A stretch of DNA of 64,000 nucleotides from Platycnemis pennipes (lineage: Eukaryota > Arthropoda > Insecta > Odonata > Platycnemididae). The notes below the pieces were generated by a model, which had not been told where the DNA came from, made no database searches, and worked only from the letters and a program-made list of their open reading frames with translations. Where the stretch lies: positions 1 to 64,000 of the forward strand of contig CAKOGI010000065.1 of NCBI GenBank assembly GCA_933228895.1, given 5' to 3'. The position numbers and the translations under genes were made by a program. Positions 11,692 to 21,626 of this stretch are shown here, one piece after another. Position 1 is the stretch's first letter, and the number at the start of each line of letters is the position of its first letter.

Positions 11692-13219
11692 TTCCGTGAG
11701 CGTTATTCATACCGTAAGATTTTATGCGAATTTTATACTAAAATACTTGCTAATTATAATAAGAATTACATTTCTCACTTACCTTCCCCGAATGAAAGTT
11801 CACCTGCAACCAGTTTAGCACACTTTACTTGAGTAGAACTCTTCTTTATCAATTACACTTCGCTCGTGTTTCCGAAATAACAGTGGTTCTCCTAATAAGA
11901 AGAACAAGTGATAAAACTTTGCATAAATGAAATCAGTTTCAGCTAACGTTCTTAATGATTTTTTCCCCTTAACTTAAAGGTGGACTACCTTTTGATTTCT
12001 CTAGAGGAGGTGACTGGCAGGGACGCTATACCATCTAATCCTCTTATTACTACGACTACCATTTTTACATAGCGCGCGATAAAAAGATTTTGCAAGCAGA
12101 TTCCAATAATTACATAGCTATATACCAATTGTGTTTCGTCTGCGAGTTCCTTCATTAGCATTACTTTGTTCTCGAAATGGAAATGGAAATCCTATCATGG
12201 TCACTTGTTATATGCATTAGCCAAAAATATTTAATATTTAGCTTAGCAATTATATGTTATACTCCAGATTTTGGTATCATGAGTAATAGCTGTTTATTAT
12301 GGTCACATGAGGGGTAAGTTACTAATTTATAGTATTATTTAACACACATGTCTATCTGCATTGTAGATGCGGCAACCCTTTTTTGACTCAACAAGAAGAT
12401 TTTAATTTTATAGCAATTTTCATGAAAATCTAAACTAGAATAAAAAAGTTTTGCTTAATTTTTTAATAAAATTTTTCAATTTCATTATTTCTTGGGCATT
12501 GAGCACTTTTCAGGACACTTCATAAATTTATAGAGTACCTCCTCCTCCAATATATCTGGACACTTAACCATCTCACAATATTTTATCTAGCTAATAACTC
12601 CACCTTCACGGACCCATATTCAGATTCCATAAGTTCAAGACCGGGGTCCAGTTACTCATACCGTCCCGTAATCTTTCTCGACCCTCCCTATATTTTGAGC
12701 TGTGAAGCATATTCGATTGATACAAACGTCCCTTTTGTTAAAAACCAGCAGCACAAAGAGACAAAGGCTGGCCGCGGCTGCCAGAATGGAGATCGTAATT
12801 CATCCTCGAAGTCGTAGTTTCGAATTCCACCTTAAGTATGTTTTTTTGCTGAATTAAATGTTAAGTTGGACTCTGCGATGTACCCTGAGCATTGTAGCAC
12901 CTAAAACCCAAGATAACTATTACTAATATCACTTACGAAGCTGTTATCTAAGCCTTTTTGCATAGAGTAAAGCCTACAACAATTCATCGACGAAACTTTG
13001 TTGGCTTAAGAGGCAAATTAGCCATCACTATGGTTAATTTATTTCATTTACTAATATGTAAGCGGTCTGTACTTGTACTAGCACATAGGAGTTTGATTTA
13101 TAAATCTCATTTGAAGTCTTTTTCGTATCTGGCGTTAACATCTCCATCAATTATCAACCAACCAACCGCTTACTGCAATATATAAGATCGTTGAATACTC
13201 CACCCTCCATTTATTATAA
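11692..13219. other. No gene recognised
   Basis: AT-rich single-copy-looking DNA. A possible tRNA-like segment is listed separately at 12760-12832. Confidence 0.4.
12760..12832 (+). repeat. Possible tRNA-like SINE segment
   Basis: GGCTGGCCGCGGCTGCCAG followed about 35 bases later by GTAGTTTCGAATTCC, which resembles a B box (GGTTCGAATCC). The spacing fits a tRNA-derived promoter. Weak: the A box is imperfect and no tail was seen. Confidence 0.3.
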
Positions 13220-13980
13220 AGGTGAAGATATAGCGAGAACTGCCGTATTTACATGTGTTTCCTGGTGCGGGAGAGGGAGAATATGGCTAACGTGGCTATG
13301 GGATAGAGAGGAGGAAAGTTTCATGGGTGTGGAGTTGAGGGCCTACAAGACCCTGATACTTCCTAAATGGGCTAGTGGGAGAGGAACCGGAAATCATCGA
13401 ACATTTTAAAACGTCGTTCTTCATTTTAAAAAGGTTGTTGATCCTCCATGGGAAAAAAATTCCATTTCGCCCCAGTGTTGGCAGAATCACAGTTTTTTCA
13501 TTCCAATTTGCATACCACTGATTTTTGCTGGAATTAAGGTGAAGCGGTCAAGATGAAAAAATAAGAAAATTGGTATTACCTCGATGTACGATTCGGCATA
13601 AAATTACCTCTTCAGTGACAAATCGTGTCTGTTTCTGCCAATGTCCAAAGTTTTTATCTAAGTTTTCGGGTACATCTTCTATGGTTTTCTAAGGTGGCCT
13701 GTTAACTCTTTCTATGTTCCTACCACTGACAATGAGGAGAATTGAGAGCCAAATGTTTGGTAATGGTTTTGAAAGACAAACACCAATCAGTAATAATGAT
13801 ACACAGTAAATGCAGATGAATGTATGGAGAAGACAGTGATTCCTACATTCAAGGGGAACCTTTTCAATCACCTGACTAATTTTAATAACACAGGAAAGAA
13901 AAAAATGTAAATGAATCACCACTTACATATTTTCTAGCCAGATTAATGAGGGCAGTTGAATAGGATTTTGGGTGCTTAAA
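13220..13980 (+). repeat. Unnamed dispersed repeat, copy A
   Basis: Aligns by eye over about 750 bases with 16585-17396, with many substitutions and small indels. Shared anchors include ATATAGCGAG, CATGGGTGTGGAGTTGAG, GAGAGGAACCGG, CATTTTAAAAAGGTTGTTGA, CAGAATCACAGTT, GGTGGCCTGT and GATTCCT(A/G)CATT. Any coding potential is disrupted. It keeps an uninterrupted TTAA at 13976-13979, the position where copy B is entered by a piggyBac-like end. Confidence 0.75.
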
Positions 13981-14229
13981 CGGTACCTATAGGTTATTTC
14001 AAATTCTCCTGCCTAAATTGTAGCGCCTGAGAAAAAAATAATGGCCAAGTTGAAGTTGGTTTTAGGTAAACTCGCTACTTTTCAGGGTTCCTGGTTAGAA
14101 CGCTGCAAACCCGACCTTCACGTTTCTTTCCGGCTAAAAGTGGGGCTTAAACCCAAAAATCTCTATGGGAACATCCGGCATTATTTTGGCAATTTGAGGC
14201 TGGATGCTCAAATCGTCTTCTGCATAATT

Positions 14230-14570
14230 TCAGTGCCCGTCTCCCAGAACAATTTTCTTCGGTCGAGTTCGCGGGTTCCTCTGAAGCGAAACCTGTCATG
14301 AAAGAAGTGTATAATGAATGAAGTTTTTTTTATTTAGACGCGGAACGAGGGAAAAGATTCCAGACAGTTATCCCAATGGCTTGAGGTGGCTGCGATGGCC
14401 TTGAAACCAGGCAATCACATTTCGAGCATACCCCTTGTATTTCATTTTGAATGGAAATTCCTCTACCTAATGACTTTCGTAAAATTGAAATTTGTGATTA
14501 GCGTTAGAATCCTAGATCATGTTGAATGAAGAAGTTAGGAAAATATAGATGGCTCACGCAAATGGCACAG
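14230..14570 (+). repeat. Diverged relative of the inverted-duplication arm sequence
   Basis: Segments CCAG(A/G)CAGTTATC, GCATTTCGAG, TTTCATTTTGAATG and GTTAGAA(T/G)CCT occur in the same order as in the arms at 33300-33560. So the arm sequence outside its LINE belongs to a dispersed family. Strongly diverged. Confidence 0.5.
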
Positions 14571-16584
14571 CTGTCACACGTTTTGGATGTAGCACTGGTA
14601 GGTTTCCCAGAAGGCAAGGGAAGAATTTTACGCGTTACGTCGCAAACAATATATATCGCTTCCATCACTTTTTCCAATTGGCTTAAACGGAACAAGCTTT
14701 AAATGTATTGTAATCTGCTCTTTGCGGTGGTGAATTATGTGTTTTTACTGAAACCATAATGAATCCCTTTTGTGCAAAGATTAGCTTGCTTTAATATTGA
14801 GAGAAATGTTAATAAATGTGTTACTGATGAGGTTAGCTAAAGGCATATCGCACCATCATAATAAAGTAACAAAACTAAAATAATAGTATAATTTATGTGC
14901 CGATTTAGTCGATTAAAAAAACGAAATCAATTAAAGCGATATATATCGTTTGTGACGTAGTGCGAAAATTGATAACTTCTAGCACTATTACCAAAACGTA
15001 TAACAGTTTTACTCGATAAGGAAAAGTCTATGTAGTTTGATATTTATTTCTATATTATTTTTTCCCAGTCGAAGAAAGGTGACACTGATAATGAGTGAGT
15101 AGTGATAAAATTTGTGATATTTCATCAATAAATACAATTGCACTTAAAAATATTCAGTGAATCGCGTCCTACTTACAACAAGGACTTATTCGGATCATCT
15201 TGGAATTATTCACTGTAATAATGGCCAGAACTGAAAAACACGAAAGCAATGGCAGGGACATATCATCTTATGACTGTTCCATTAATAAAGAACTGTTTTT
15301 GATCATAAAACATGTGTAAAGAGCGAGGTATATTTGTTGAATTAATTCAAGTATAATAGCTATTGTGTAAAAGAACCGTTAACTCAAAAAGAACAGAGTG
15401 GAAAAGAGCTACACAGGGTCGCTGAGCCTCTCATTACCTCACTCTCACAATGCGCTAATGAATTCCAACTCTCCAGTATGTTAAGTTTGTACCCGACGGT
15501 AAATTCACTCCACTGTTATAATCACAGTAACATTAGGTACGTTAAAATAAACTTTATCGATTAAAAATACCTGCAGTTCACCTGTTTTTCCTTAATATAC
15601 ATTCCAAACGGATATATCTGACTTTTTTCATTTTTTCAGCCAGGCGAATCGATGAACTTTTGCACGCAATATGCATGCTTAAATTCTTGTATGGCTCCGT
15701 CATACACATTCTCGCATTCTCACCCTCCAAAAGTTTATGATTTCCGGGCGGAACACCCGGACAAATTATAACTTGTCCGGGAGCATGAGTATGTGCAATC
15801 CGCGGGTGGGGACGAAGACATTCATTCGAAAAAGAGGATAAGGGGTCAAGGTCCATAATATTTTGCTTGCTTCTGGTCTGCTGTTCTATTCCGCTTTTTC
15901 TCAAACCCCTCTTAACCATGCTTATACGATAAAAATATAAGATTTGTATAGCAAGAAAAATGCCTATGCAAAAATAACACCGGAATGTAAAATTCATGCA
16001 GGGGAAACATTTAATCTCCCTGTACCGATTGTGGCTGTTCAAATAGATCTTGTACAGAGAAAATCACTCAGCTTGTATTTTGCTATGGGTGCTCAGGGCA
16101 TTAACCGGAATCATACCGGGTACTCTTCGGTCCATAACCAATGCACTATATCCACTATGCAACCAAATGCTAAGTAAATATATTTTTGTAGTCTCAAAAG
16201 ACTAAGATAAAAGGAATATGAAGATACAGTGCAAAAACAAATATTGGGCCAAATGACTCCTTGCCTTCCGTCAAGATATAACCTCTAAAAAATAAAAAAA
16301 ATACGTTAGAGTAATATTAATGTTATTTTACCAAATTTCTGGTGGTAATGAGCAAAGAATAATTTTTCAAATAAATTAATTTTTTTTCAAGGAGAAAAAA
16401 GAAGTTGTTTTCCAAAATAGGTCAGATGTTCCTTTACGTACTTCTAGTGTTAGAAAACAGTAATATGAATCGGTAGAGACTTACTGCACGTGATAGAGTA
16501 TGGCATTGGTTTTGCATCCTTATGTTCGCAGGTTGGGATTTCGCCGTGGGCGTATTGATTCTTTTATCCTCAATTATTTTACAA
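14571..16584. other. No gene recognised
   Basis: AT-rich. It contains the longest frame of the region (15578-16042, minus, 154 codons) with one hydrophobic stretch near its N-terminus but no recognisable domain. A 9-bp inverted repeat CCCGGACAA / TTGTCCGGG lies at 15756-15764 and 15773-15781 inside that frame. Confidence 0.4.
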
Positions 16585-17396
16585 CGGTACAAGATATAGC
16601 GAGCGATGCCGTAAATAAACGAGTTCCTGGGGTCCGAGAGAGGGGGAATATGAATGATATGGGTATGGGAACATAAAGGGGAGTAAAAGTGCATGGGTGT
16701 GGAGTTGAGTGATCCATTCCCACGCTACATCTTAAACGGGAAAGAGGGAGAGGAACCGGTAATCATCGTCGATTTTAAAACGCCGTCTGTCATTTTAAAA
16801 AGGTTGTTGACCACCGACGTGAAAGCACATTCCATTTGGCCAAAGCGCAGACAGAATCACAGTTACTTCAATCCAATTAGCATACTTCTGATTCTCACTG
16901 AATGAAGATGAGGCAATTAAGCTGAAAAGGTACCAAAACTACCTCCATGTACGATTATGCATGAAATTTTCTCTTCGGAGGAATTCATGTTTTGTTTTTT
17001 CAATTATCAAACTCTTATGAAATTTGGCTCTCGGGTACTTCTGGTGTTGTTCCATATGGTGGCCTGTATACTCCTTCCCAGTGATAATTACTGTGGAGAA
17101 TTAAGAGAAGGAAGTTTTTTAAAGTTATTCCGCAGATGGAGAATAAACAGAGGTGATACGACTTGTATACTACAACCACAGAAATCAATAGGTAGGTACA
17201 ATCAGAGGTAATTATAGCTAGTAAATGTAGATGATAATTTCGAGAAAGTAGAGATTCCTGCATTTCAATGATATTTTTCCAAACACCAAACGCAATATTA
17301 TTAGACAAGAATACAACACATAAGAAATGAATAACTAGATGCATATTTTCATTCCAAACTAGTGGAAGCGGTTGAATATAGCCTTGGCTGCTTTAA
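16585..17396 (+). repeat. Unnamed dispersed repeat, copy B
   Basis: Direct-orientation relative of copy A at 13220-13980. It ends at TTAA (17393-17396), followed directly by the piggyBac-like terminus, whereas copy A reads on through the same site. Confidence 0.75.
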
Positions 17397-17404
17397 CCCT
17401 TAAA

Positions 17405-17612
17405 GGACCAAGGGAGGGCTAAAAAATGTCCACCACTTTTCTTTTTCTATATTTTAAGTACTTATTTACCTAGTACAGATTTATAACTTCGTGATTGTGT
17501 CAAATATAGGTTTTTAAAGATAAATATATGTTGATGCATATTGTTTGTTTTTTAATGCAATCTTATGAGAGCGTAAATGGGCGGTGGACACAAAATAACC
17601 CTCCCTTGGTCC
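17405..17612. repeat. Terminal/subterminal inverted repeat of the piggyBac-like element
   Basis: GGACCAAGGGAGGG at 17405-17418 is exactly complementary to 17599-17612. Homology continues more weakly inward to TGTCCACC, giving arms of about 31 bases around a spacer of about 165 bases. Could equally be a small MITE related to the element. Confidence 0.75.
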
Positions 17613-17898
17613 AACCTGTGACATATTTTTGGACCAAATGGAATTATATACTTGGACAAATAGTTTTGCTACACATTGTAGTTTATAACTAAATTACTCT
17701 AAATTTTGTATAACTTCTATTTTTATTCAACAATTAGTTCTATATTGCATTTAGGCATGTTAACTATGCAATGCAATTACTTAGTAATACTATTTTCATG
17801 AAAACCTTTTCACCGTGTTTATTATATTCATTCATGAATGGACAATAGCGCAAAGAGCTCTATCTAGCCATTTATGAATCATCTTTCTCAACTTGAAG

Positions 17899-17960
17899 GA
17901 TCTACATCTACACAATACCCTGCAAGCCACCGCGAGTGTGTGTGGCAGGGGGTGAAGATC
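17899..17960 (-). mobile_element. CR1-like LINE 3' end fragment
   Basis: CATCTACAC then the conserved stem CCCTGCAAGCCACC...GTGGCAGGG at 17918-17950, in reverse orientation. The body upstream in the element is missing or too diverged, so this is a short 5'-truncated copy. Confidence 0.8.
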
Positions 17961-18226
17961 ACCAAGGATTTACATATCCAGGAAATACTATTGTTACCTT
18001 TCTGGAGTGACTCACAAGATTTTAAAGTATTTTTCTTTCATGTTAAACTGAAATGCCATTGATGGGAAAATATGAGTGAGACAAGAACTACCCCACTCTC
18101 CTTCTCAGATATTAGTGTTTTTAAATTTACGACGCACCAGCTCATTTACCAAATACCTTCACCAGTAGTGACAATACCGAGTACATTGCAAAAACAAGAA
18201 GGAAATACGTAAGTCATCCTCCTCGT

Positions 18227-18816
18227 GTGACAAAGCGAACCACTCAGAATATATTGCGGGAAAAGCAAGGATTACTACCGGCTGGTAAGGTAAAGGATAT
18301 CGGCGAGTGTTTTGAAAAATGTTTCACTCCTGAAATTCTTGACATGATTTTACAGCGTACAAATGAAGAAGCAGAACGAGCTCAGAAGTCTAAAACGGAT
18401 ATGGTAGAACTAAAATCCTTCGTTAGAGTGTTGATATTGATCGGTGCCAACGATGATAGCAAGTTAGATTTGCATGATTTGTGGTCACATGAATTCGGAA
18501 GGCCCTCCTATATTGCTGCGATGAGTTGAAACCGATTTAGGGAACTATTGACTATAATCAGGTTTGATGACAAGTGTACTAGGGAAATACGGAGAGAAAA
18601 AGGTAAATTTGCATCTATTCGTTCAGTATTCCAAATGGTCAATGCGATATTCCACAAATATTACATTCCTGGACCTAACATGGTGGTTGATGAAATGTTA
18701 TCATTGTTTAGGGGAAGGAGTCCATTCGAAGTATTCATGAAAGAAAAACCAGGGAAGTATGGCATTCTTATAAGGATGCTTACAGACTGCGACGAGAGAT
18801 ATGAGGCCATGTATAT
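18227..18816 (+). pseudogene. piggyBac-like transposase relic
   Basis: The frame opens with about 100 codons, has an in-frame TGA at 18527-18529 and resumes in the same frame at 18530, reading NRFRELLTIIRFDD. It then holds MVVDEMLSLFRGRSPFEVFM and KPGKYGI, which match the first catalytic Asp (VDE) region of the DDE transposase. LTDCDERYEAMY follows and corresponds to the second catalytic Asp region. The family cuts and pastes DNA at TTAA. The stop fits a CGA (Arg) to TGA transition: one C to T change. The third catalytic Asp and the C-terminal cysteine-rich domain are absent. The true N-terminus is not identifiable. Confidence 0.85.
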
Positions 18817-18833
18817 ATATATATATATATTAA

Positions 18834-20217
18834 ATATCAAGGATTCGATCTCTCGAAATTCTCCCTACAACTCCTGGTGGTGTGGATGATTTTTACAGGG
18901 TTTTTGGCCTAAATAAGGAATTTCATTCTTAAAGCAATACATTCCACGCTCAATCGTCCCCAAATCAATATATGTATGTACAATCTGCATGAAAGCATAT
19001 ATTAGCATATCTCTAAAGATAGTTACTATTTCCTTTATGATGACCAAATTAAAAATGGTAAAATGCTAGTGGAAGAAGTGGAGAATGAGACAAGGAAAAA
19101 TAAAAAATAAGGGAAAAGGGAAAAATAATTACAGACAAATAGAAAAAATGTGATTCGCAATAAAAAATTATTTAAATAATTACTCTAATGTCAATTCTTT
19201 AAATGGTTCATTTGTAATGACGCTTATGGTGTTATTTTATGCATTCAATCGCTTCGAATAGCAAAATATCAATACTATTGCAGAATCCTTGATATAATGT
19301 CAATTCGCTTTTTCGAATATTCTTTTCTTTTGGAATGTGCATAAATTTGTACTGCCTATATCCTCTTTCAGTTAATAGTTTCGGCTTTCTTTTAGGGGTT
19401 GATGGGTTTAATGATTGAAAAAATGCTTCTATGCTAATCACATGTTTACAAATGTATAAAATACTAATAGGAGTGAAGAATACGTCATTTCGTATGAAGA
19501 CAAAGTACTTGTTAATTTGTCTCAGCGAAAGGTTGCATTTGGAAGTGATTAATGAAGTTTTAAAGGTTTGTAGTTATTACATTAAGAGGTTCTTTCATAA
19601 TGGATATGAGTCGCGGTGGGAGCAGCCCCCTGAAGCTTAATGCTATCGCCTTATAGCGAAAGCGTACCATTCGTGTACGGTTTCAGTGTTTTGCCACCAG
19701 TTGTCGCTACTGCCTAACGATGCTAGAAATTTTTCTGGGTGCATTGCTTGCATGTGAAAACATCGGTTAGTAATGAATTGTTTACTTATTTAGTGGCCAG
19801 TTAGCGTTATATAGTTTGTGGCTATTTCAGCAAGAAAACATTTCCAACTCTTGCGCTATTGCCACTGTGAGTTCTTTGTCAAAGAAAACTAGGACAATGC
19901 CTAAAGAAGTGTGGTGTACTGTTGTCACATTCATCTTCAGATTCGTTATATAAAGAATTAAAACCATATTTTTTCGTGGTATTTCACGTATATATAACCA
20001 TAAATAACGATTCATCCGATTTCTATTATAATGTAACTGATCTATATTGCGACACGCTAAGGTTTCAAGATTAAAATATAAAAAAAACTGTAGTTAGTAA
20101 AAAACCCATATTTGTACGAAATTTTGCCCGTGCTGTGCACAATACTAAAAAATGATTTGCTTGGTAATATATGCACTGTTTTCACAGTTACAACAGTTTG
20201 AATAAAATATGTTAAAA
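18834..20217. other. No gene recognised; one dispersed-repeat copy
   Basis: AT-rich. The stretch about 19640-19740, read on the minus strand, matches 23140-23215 in the order CTAGCATCG, TAGCGACAAC, GAAACCGTACAC and GGTACG, so the two are inverted diverged copies of a small repeat. Confidence 0.45.
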
Positions 20218-20459
20218 TGTCGGAATTTGGACCCCATGGCCCGAATTCCGACACAGATATGCTTCTAATTCCGACAGTGTGTGGTTAGTAAGTTTAAGAG
20301 CTAAAAAGCAAAAATAGTAGGAAACTGTAATGAAATAAGTTTTATTTACGCAAAAGAAAGCAATAATTTCATAATAAAGCGTTCATGACAATACTTGAAA
20401 ATATTTTACTAGTCATTAGTACATTAAGGACAGAAGAAAATTCTACAAAATTTAACATC

Positions 20460-20959
20460 TGCACATTCCTCATGGACATACTGTGCCGATATTAGTCCTT
20501 GCAAACGCTGCACAGACTAATATCGGCACCCTGTCCTCTCTGAAAATGGTGAAATACCGGTGGTCTCTTTTATTGGAAGGCATTTCACTAGCACCCGGCT
20601 TGCCTGCGTCTCCAGTTCAGGATTTATTTTTTCCGGAATGGTTTTTCATCAATGTTGTAATTATTTCCTGGCATTTGCATAACATAGTGTTCAACCACGA
20701 TACATTTTAGCTTTTTAAAGTAATATTTCACGAGCATGCGTTTAAATTGCATGGCTCTACCTTGGTTCATTCTCTTAGCCCTTCTCTTTGAGACATCTAT
20801 GCGTCTATTCATAAATAACTTCATCAACTTTCTACCAGCTAATCCTGCGTTTTCATCGAAATTATGTGTGATTCCATTGATTTCACAGTAGGCATAGACC
20901 CTTCTCAGTCGACCAGTTACCGGCATCCCTATCTCTCCGAAAAAAAAATTCTCCGGCAT
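20460..20959 (-). pseudogene. pogo/Tigger-like transposase relic
   Basis: The first frame (20959 down to 20624) holds a region like the second DNA-binding helix-turn-helix of Tc5/pogo transposases: AGRKLMKLFMNRR, SKRRAKRMNQGRAMQFK. It then reaches YNIDEK, matching the first catalytic Asp (YNxDE) of the DDE domain. After a frameshift VPILVCAAFA (near 20526-20497) matches the VTVLxCANAAG strand that follows in the family. Later catalytic residues are missing. The upstream DNA-binding domain is also incomplete. The family moves by cut-and-paste at TA. Confidence 0.65.
20483..20529. repeat. Perfect 15-bp inverted repeat inside the pogo-like relic
   Basis: GTGCCGATATTAGTC at 20483-20497 is the exact complement of GACTAATATCGGCAC at 20515-20529, with a 17-base loop. 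Because of the symmetry both strands read a PILV...TNIGT-like peptide. Confidence 0.9.
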
Positions 20960-21228
20960 AATTTCTTCTCTTGATCACAAACCAAAAGAGCAGACGACCA
21001 ATATTTTTTCATCATATTATTTTCTGAATTAAGAAAATTCGTGCATAACTTGCAACAGTTATTTCAATGAATTTTCGTTCTTCTCATTAAATATTTTTAT
21101 GTGAGGAAACAGCTAATCATAGAGCTCTGAAAAACCACAATAGCTGTTTACAAAAGTAGCATATAATTCAACGATCTCCGGTACTGTTATGTGCGAGTTA
21201 AACGAAAATTAAGAGCCACTAGTCCTTA

Positions 21229-21626
21229 TTCCGACACCTGTCGGAATTAGGGAATCTACGATCTTTGACTCATTCTTGAATCTCACGATAACTCATTCTT
21301 GAAATTCTCACTGTGTATCCATTATTTCTCCTAACTATGCATTCTGCACTAAACAGCAACAATAGGCTGCTAAGCGATATAAAATATATATCACTTTCTA
21401 AAAATTAAACACAGAAAATTGGTTAAAATGACATCTCAAGACGCACGCGTTTCGCTCTAGAACACAAAATTTGCTTAATACAACCAGCGCCACACCTGGG
21501 ACAAGGTAACTTTTTGTGTCTCCTCGTTGATAGACTCCAGTCCCATATTTAATGACAACTGTCCACCAATTTCAGTACTTTTAGCAATGCACCCGGGTGT
21601 CGGAATTATTCCCGTGTCGGAATATG
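21229..21626. repeat. Clustered GTCGGAAT motifs beside the pogo-like element
   Basis: ATTCCGACACCTGTCGGAAT (21229-21248) is a perfect palindrome around CC. GTGTCGGAAT occurs twice more at 21597-21622. They match the terminal motif of the element at 20218-21236 and may be ends of other copies. Confidence 0.65.

Larger units (their letters stand above)
17393..18833 (+). mobile_element. piggyBac-like element, 3' part lost
   Basis: TTAA target site (17393-17396) is followed by CCCTTAAAGGACCAAGGGAGG, the CCC-start expected of piggyBac termini. An inner inverted copy of the terminal sequence lies at 17599-17612. A transposase relic follows at 18227-18816 and stops being recognisable at a TA microsatellite (18812-18830), so the C-terminal catalytic part and the right terminus are missing. 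A 5'-truncated LINE 3' end (17899-17960) sits between terminus and gene, a later nested insertion. Another TTAA is at 18830-18833 but no right TIR precedes it. Confidence 0.65.
20218..21236 (-). mobile_element. Short pogo-like DNA transposon
   Basis: The ends read inward are TGTCGGAATTTGGACCCC (20218-20235) and TGTCGGAATAAGGACTAG (complement of 21219-21236), 14 of 18 identical. The interior carries a minus-strand transposase relic. At about 1.0 kb it is much shorter than autonomous pogo elements, so internal sequence is lost. Additional copies of the GTCGGAAT motif beside both ends blur the exact boundaries and no clean TA duplication was identified. Confidence 0.55.

Noticed and set aside
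15756..15781. GC-rich hairpin CCCGGACAA/TTGTCCGGG as a transcription terminator
   Set aside because: No T run and no bacterial context; a 9-bp palindrome is expected by chance in 64 kb.
15578..16042. 154-codon minus-strand open frame, joint longest in the window
   Set aside because: No domain, no codon-level support, composition like random AT-rich translation with one hydrophobic stretch. Mentioned only inside a gap entry.
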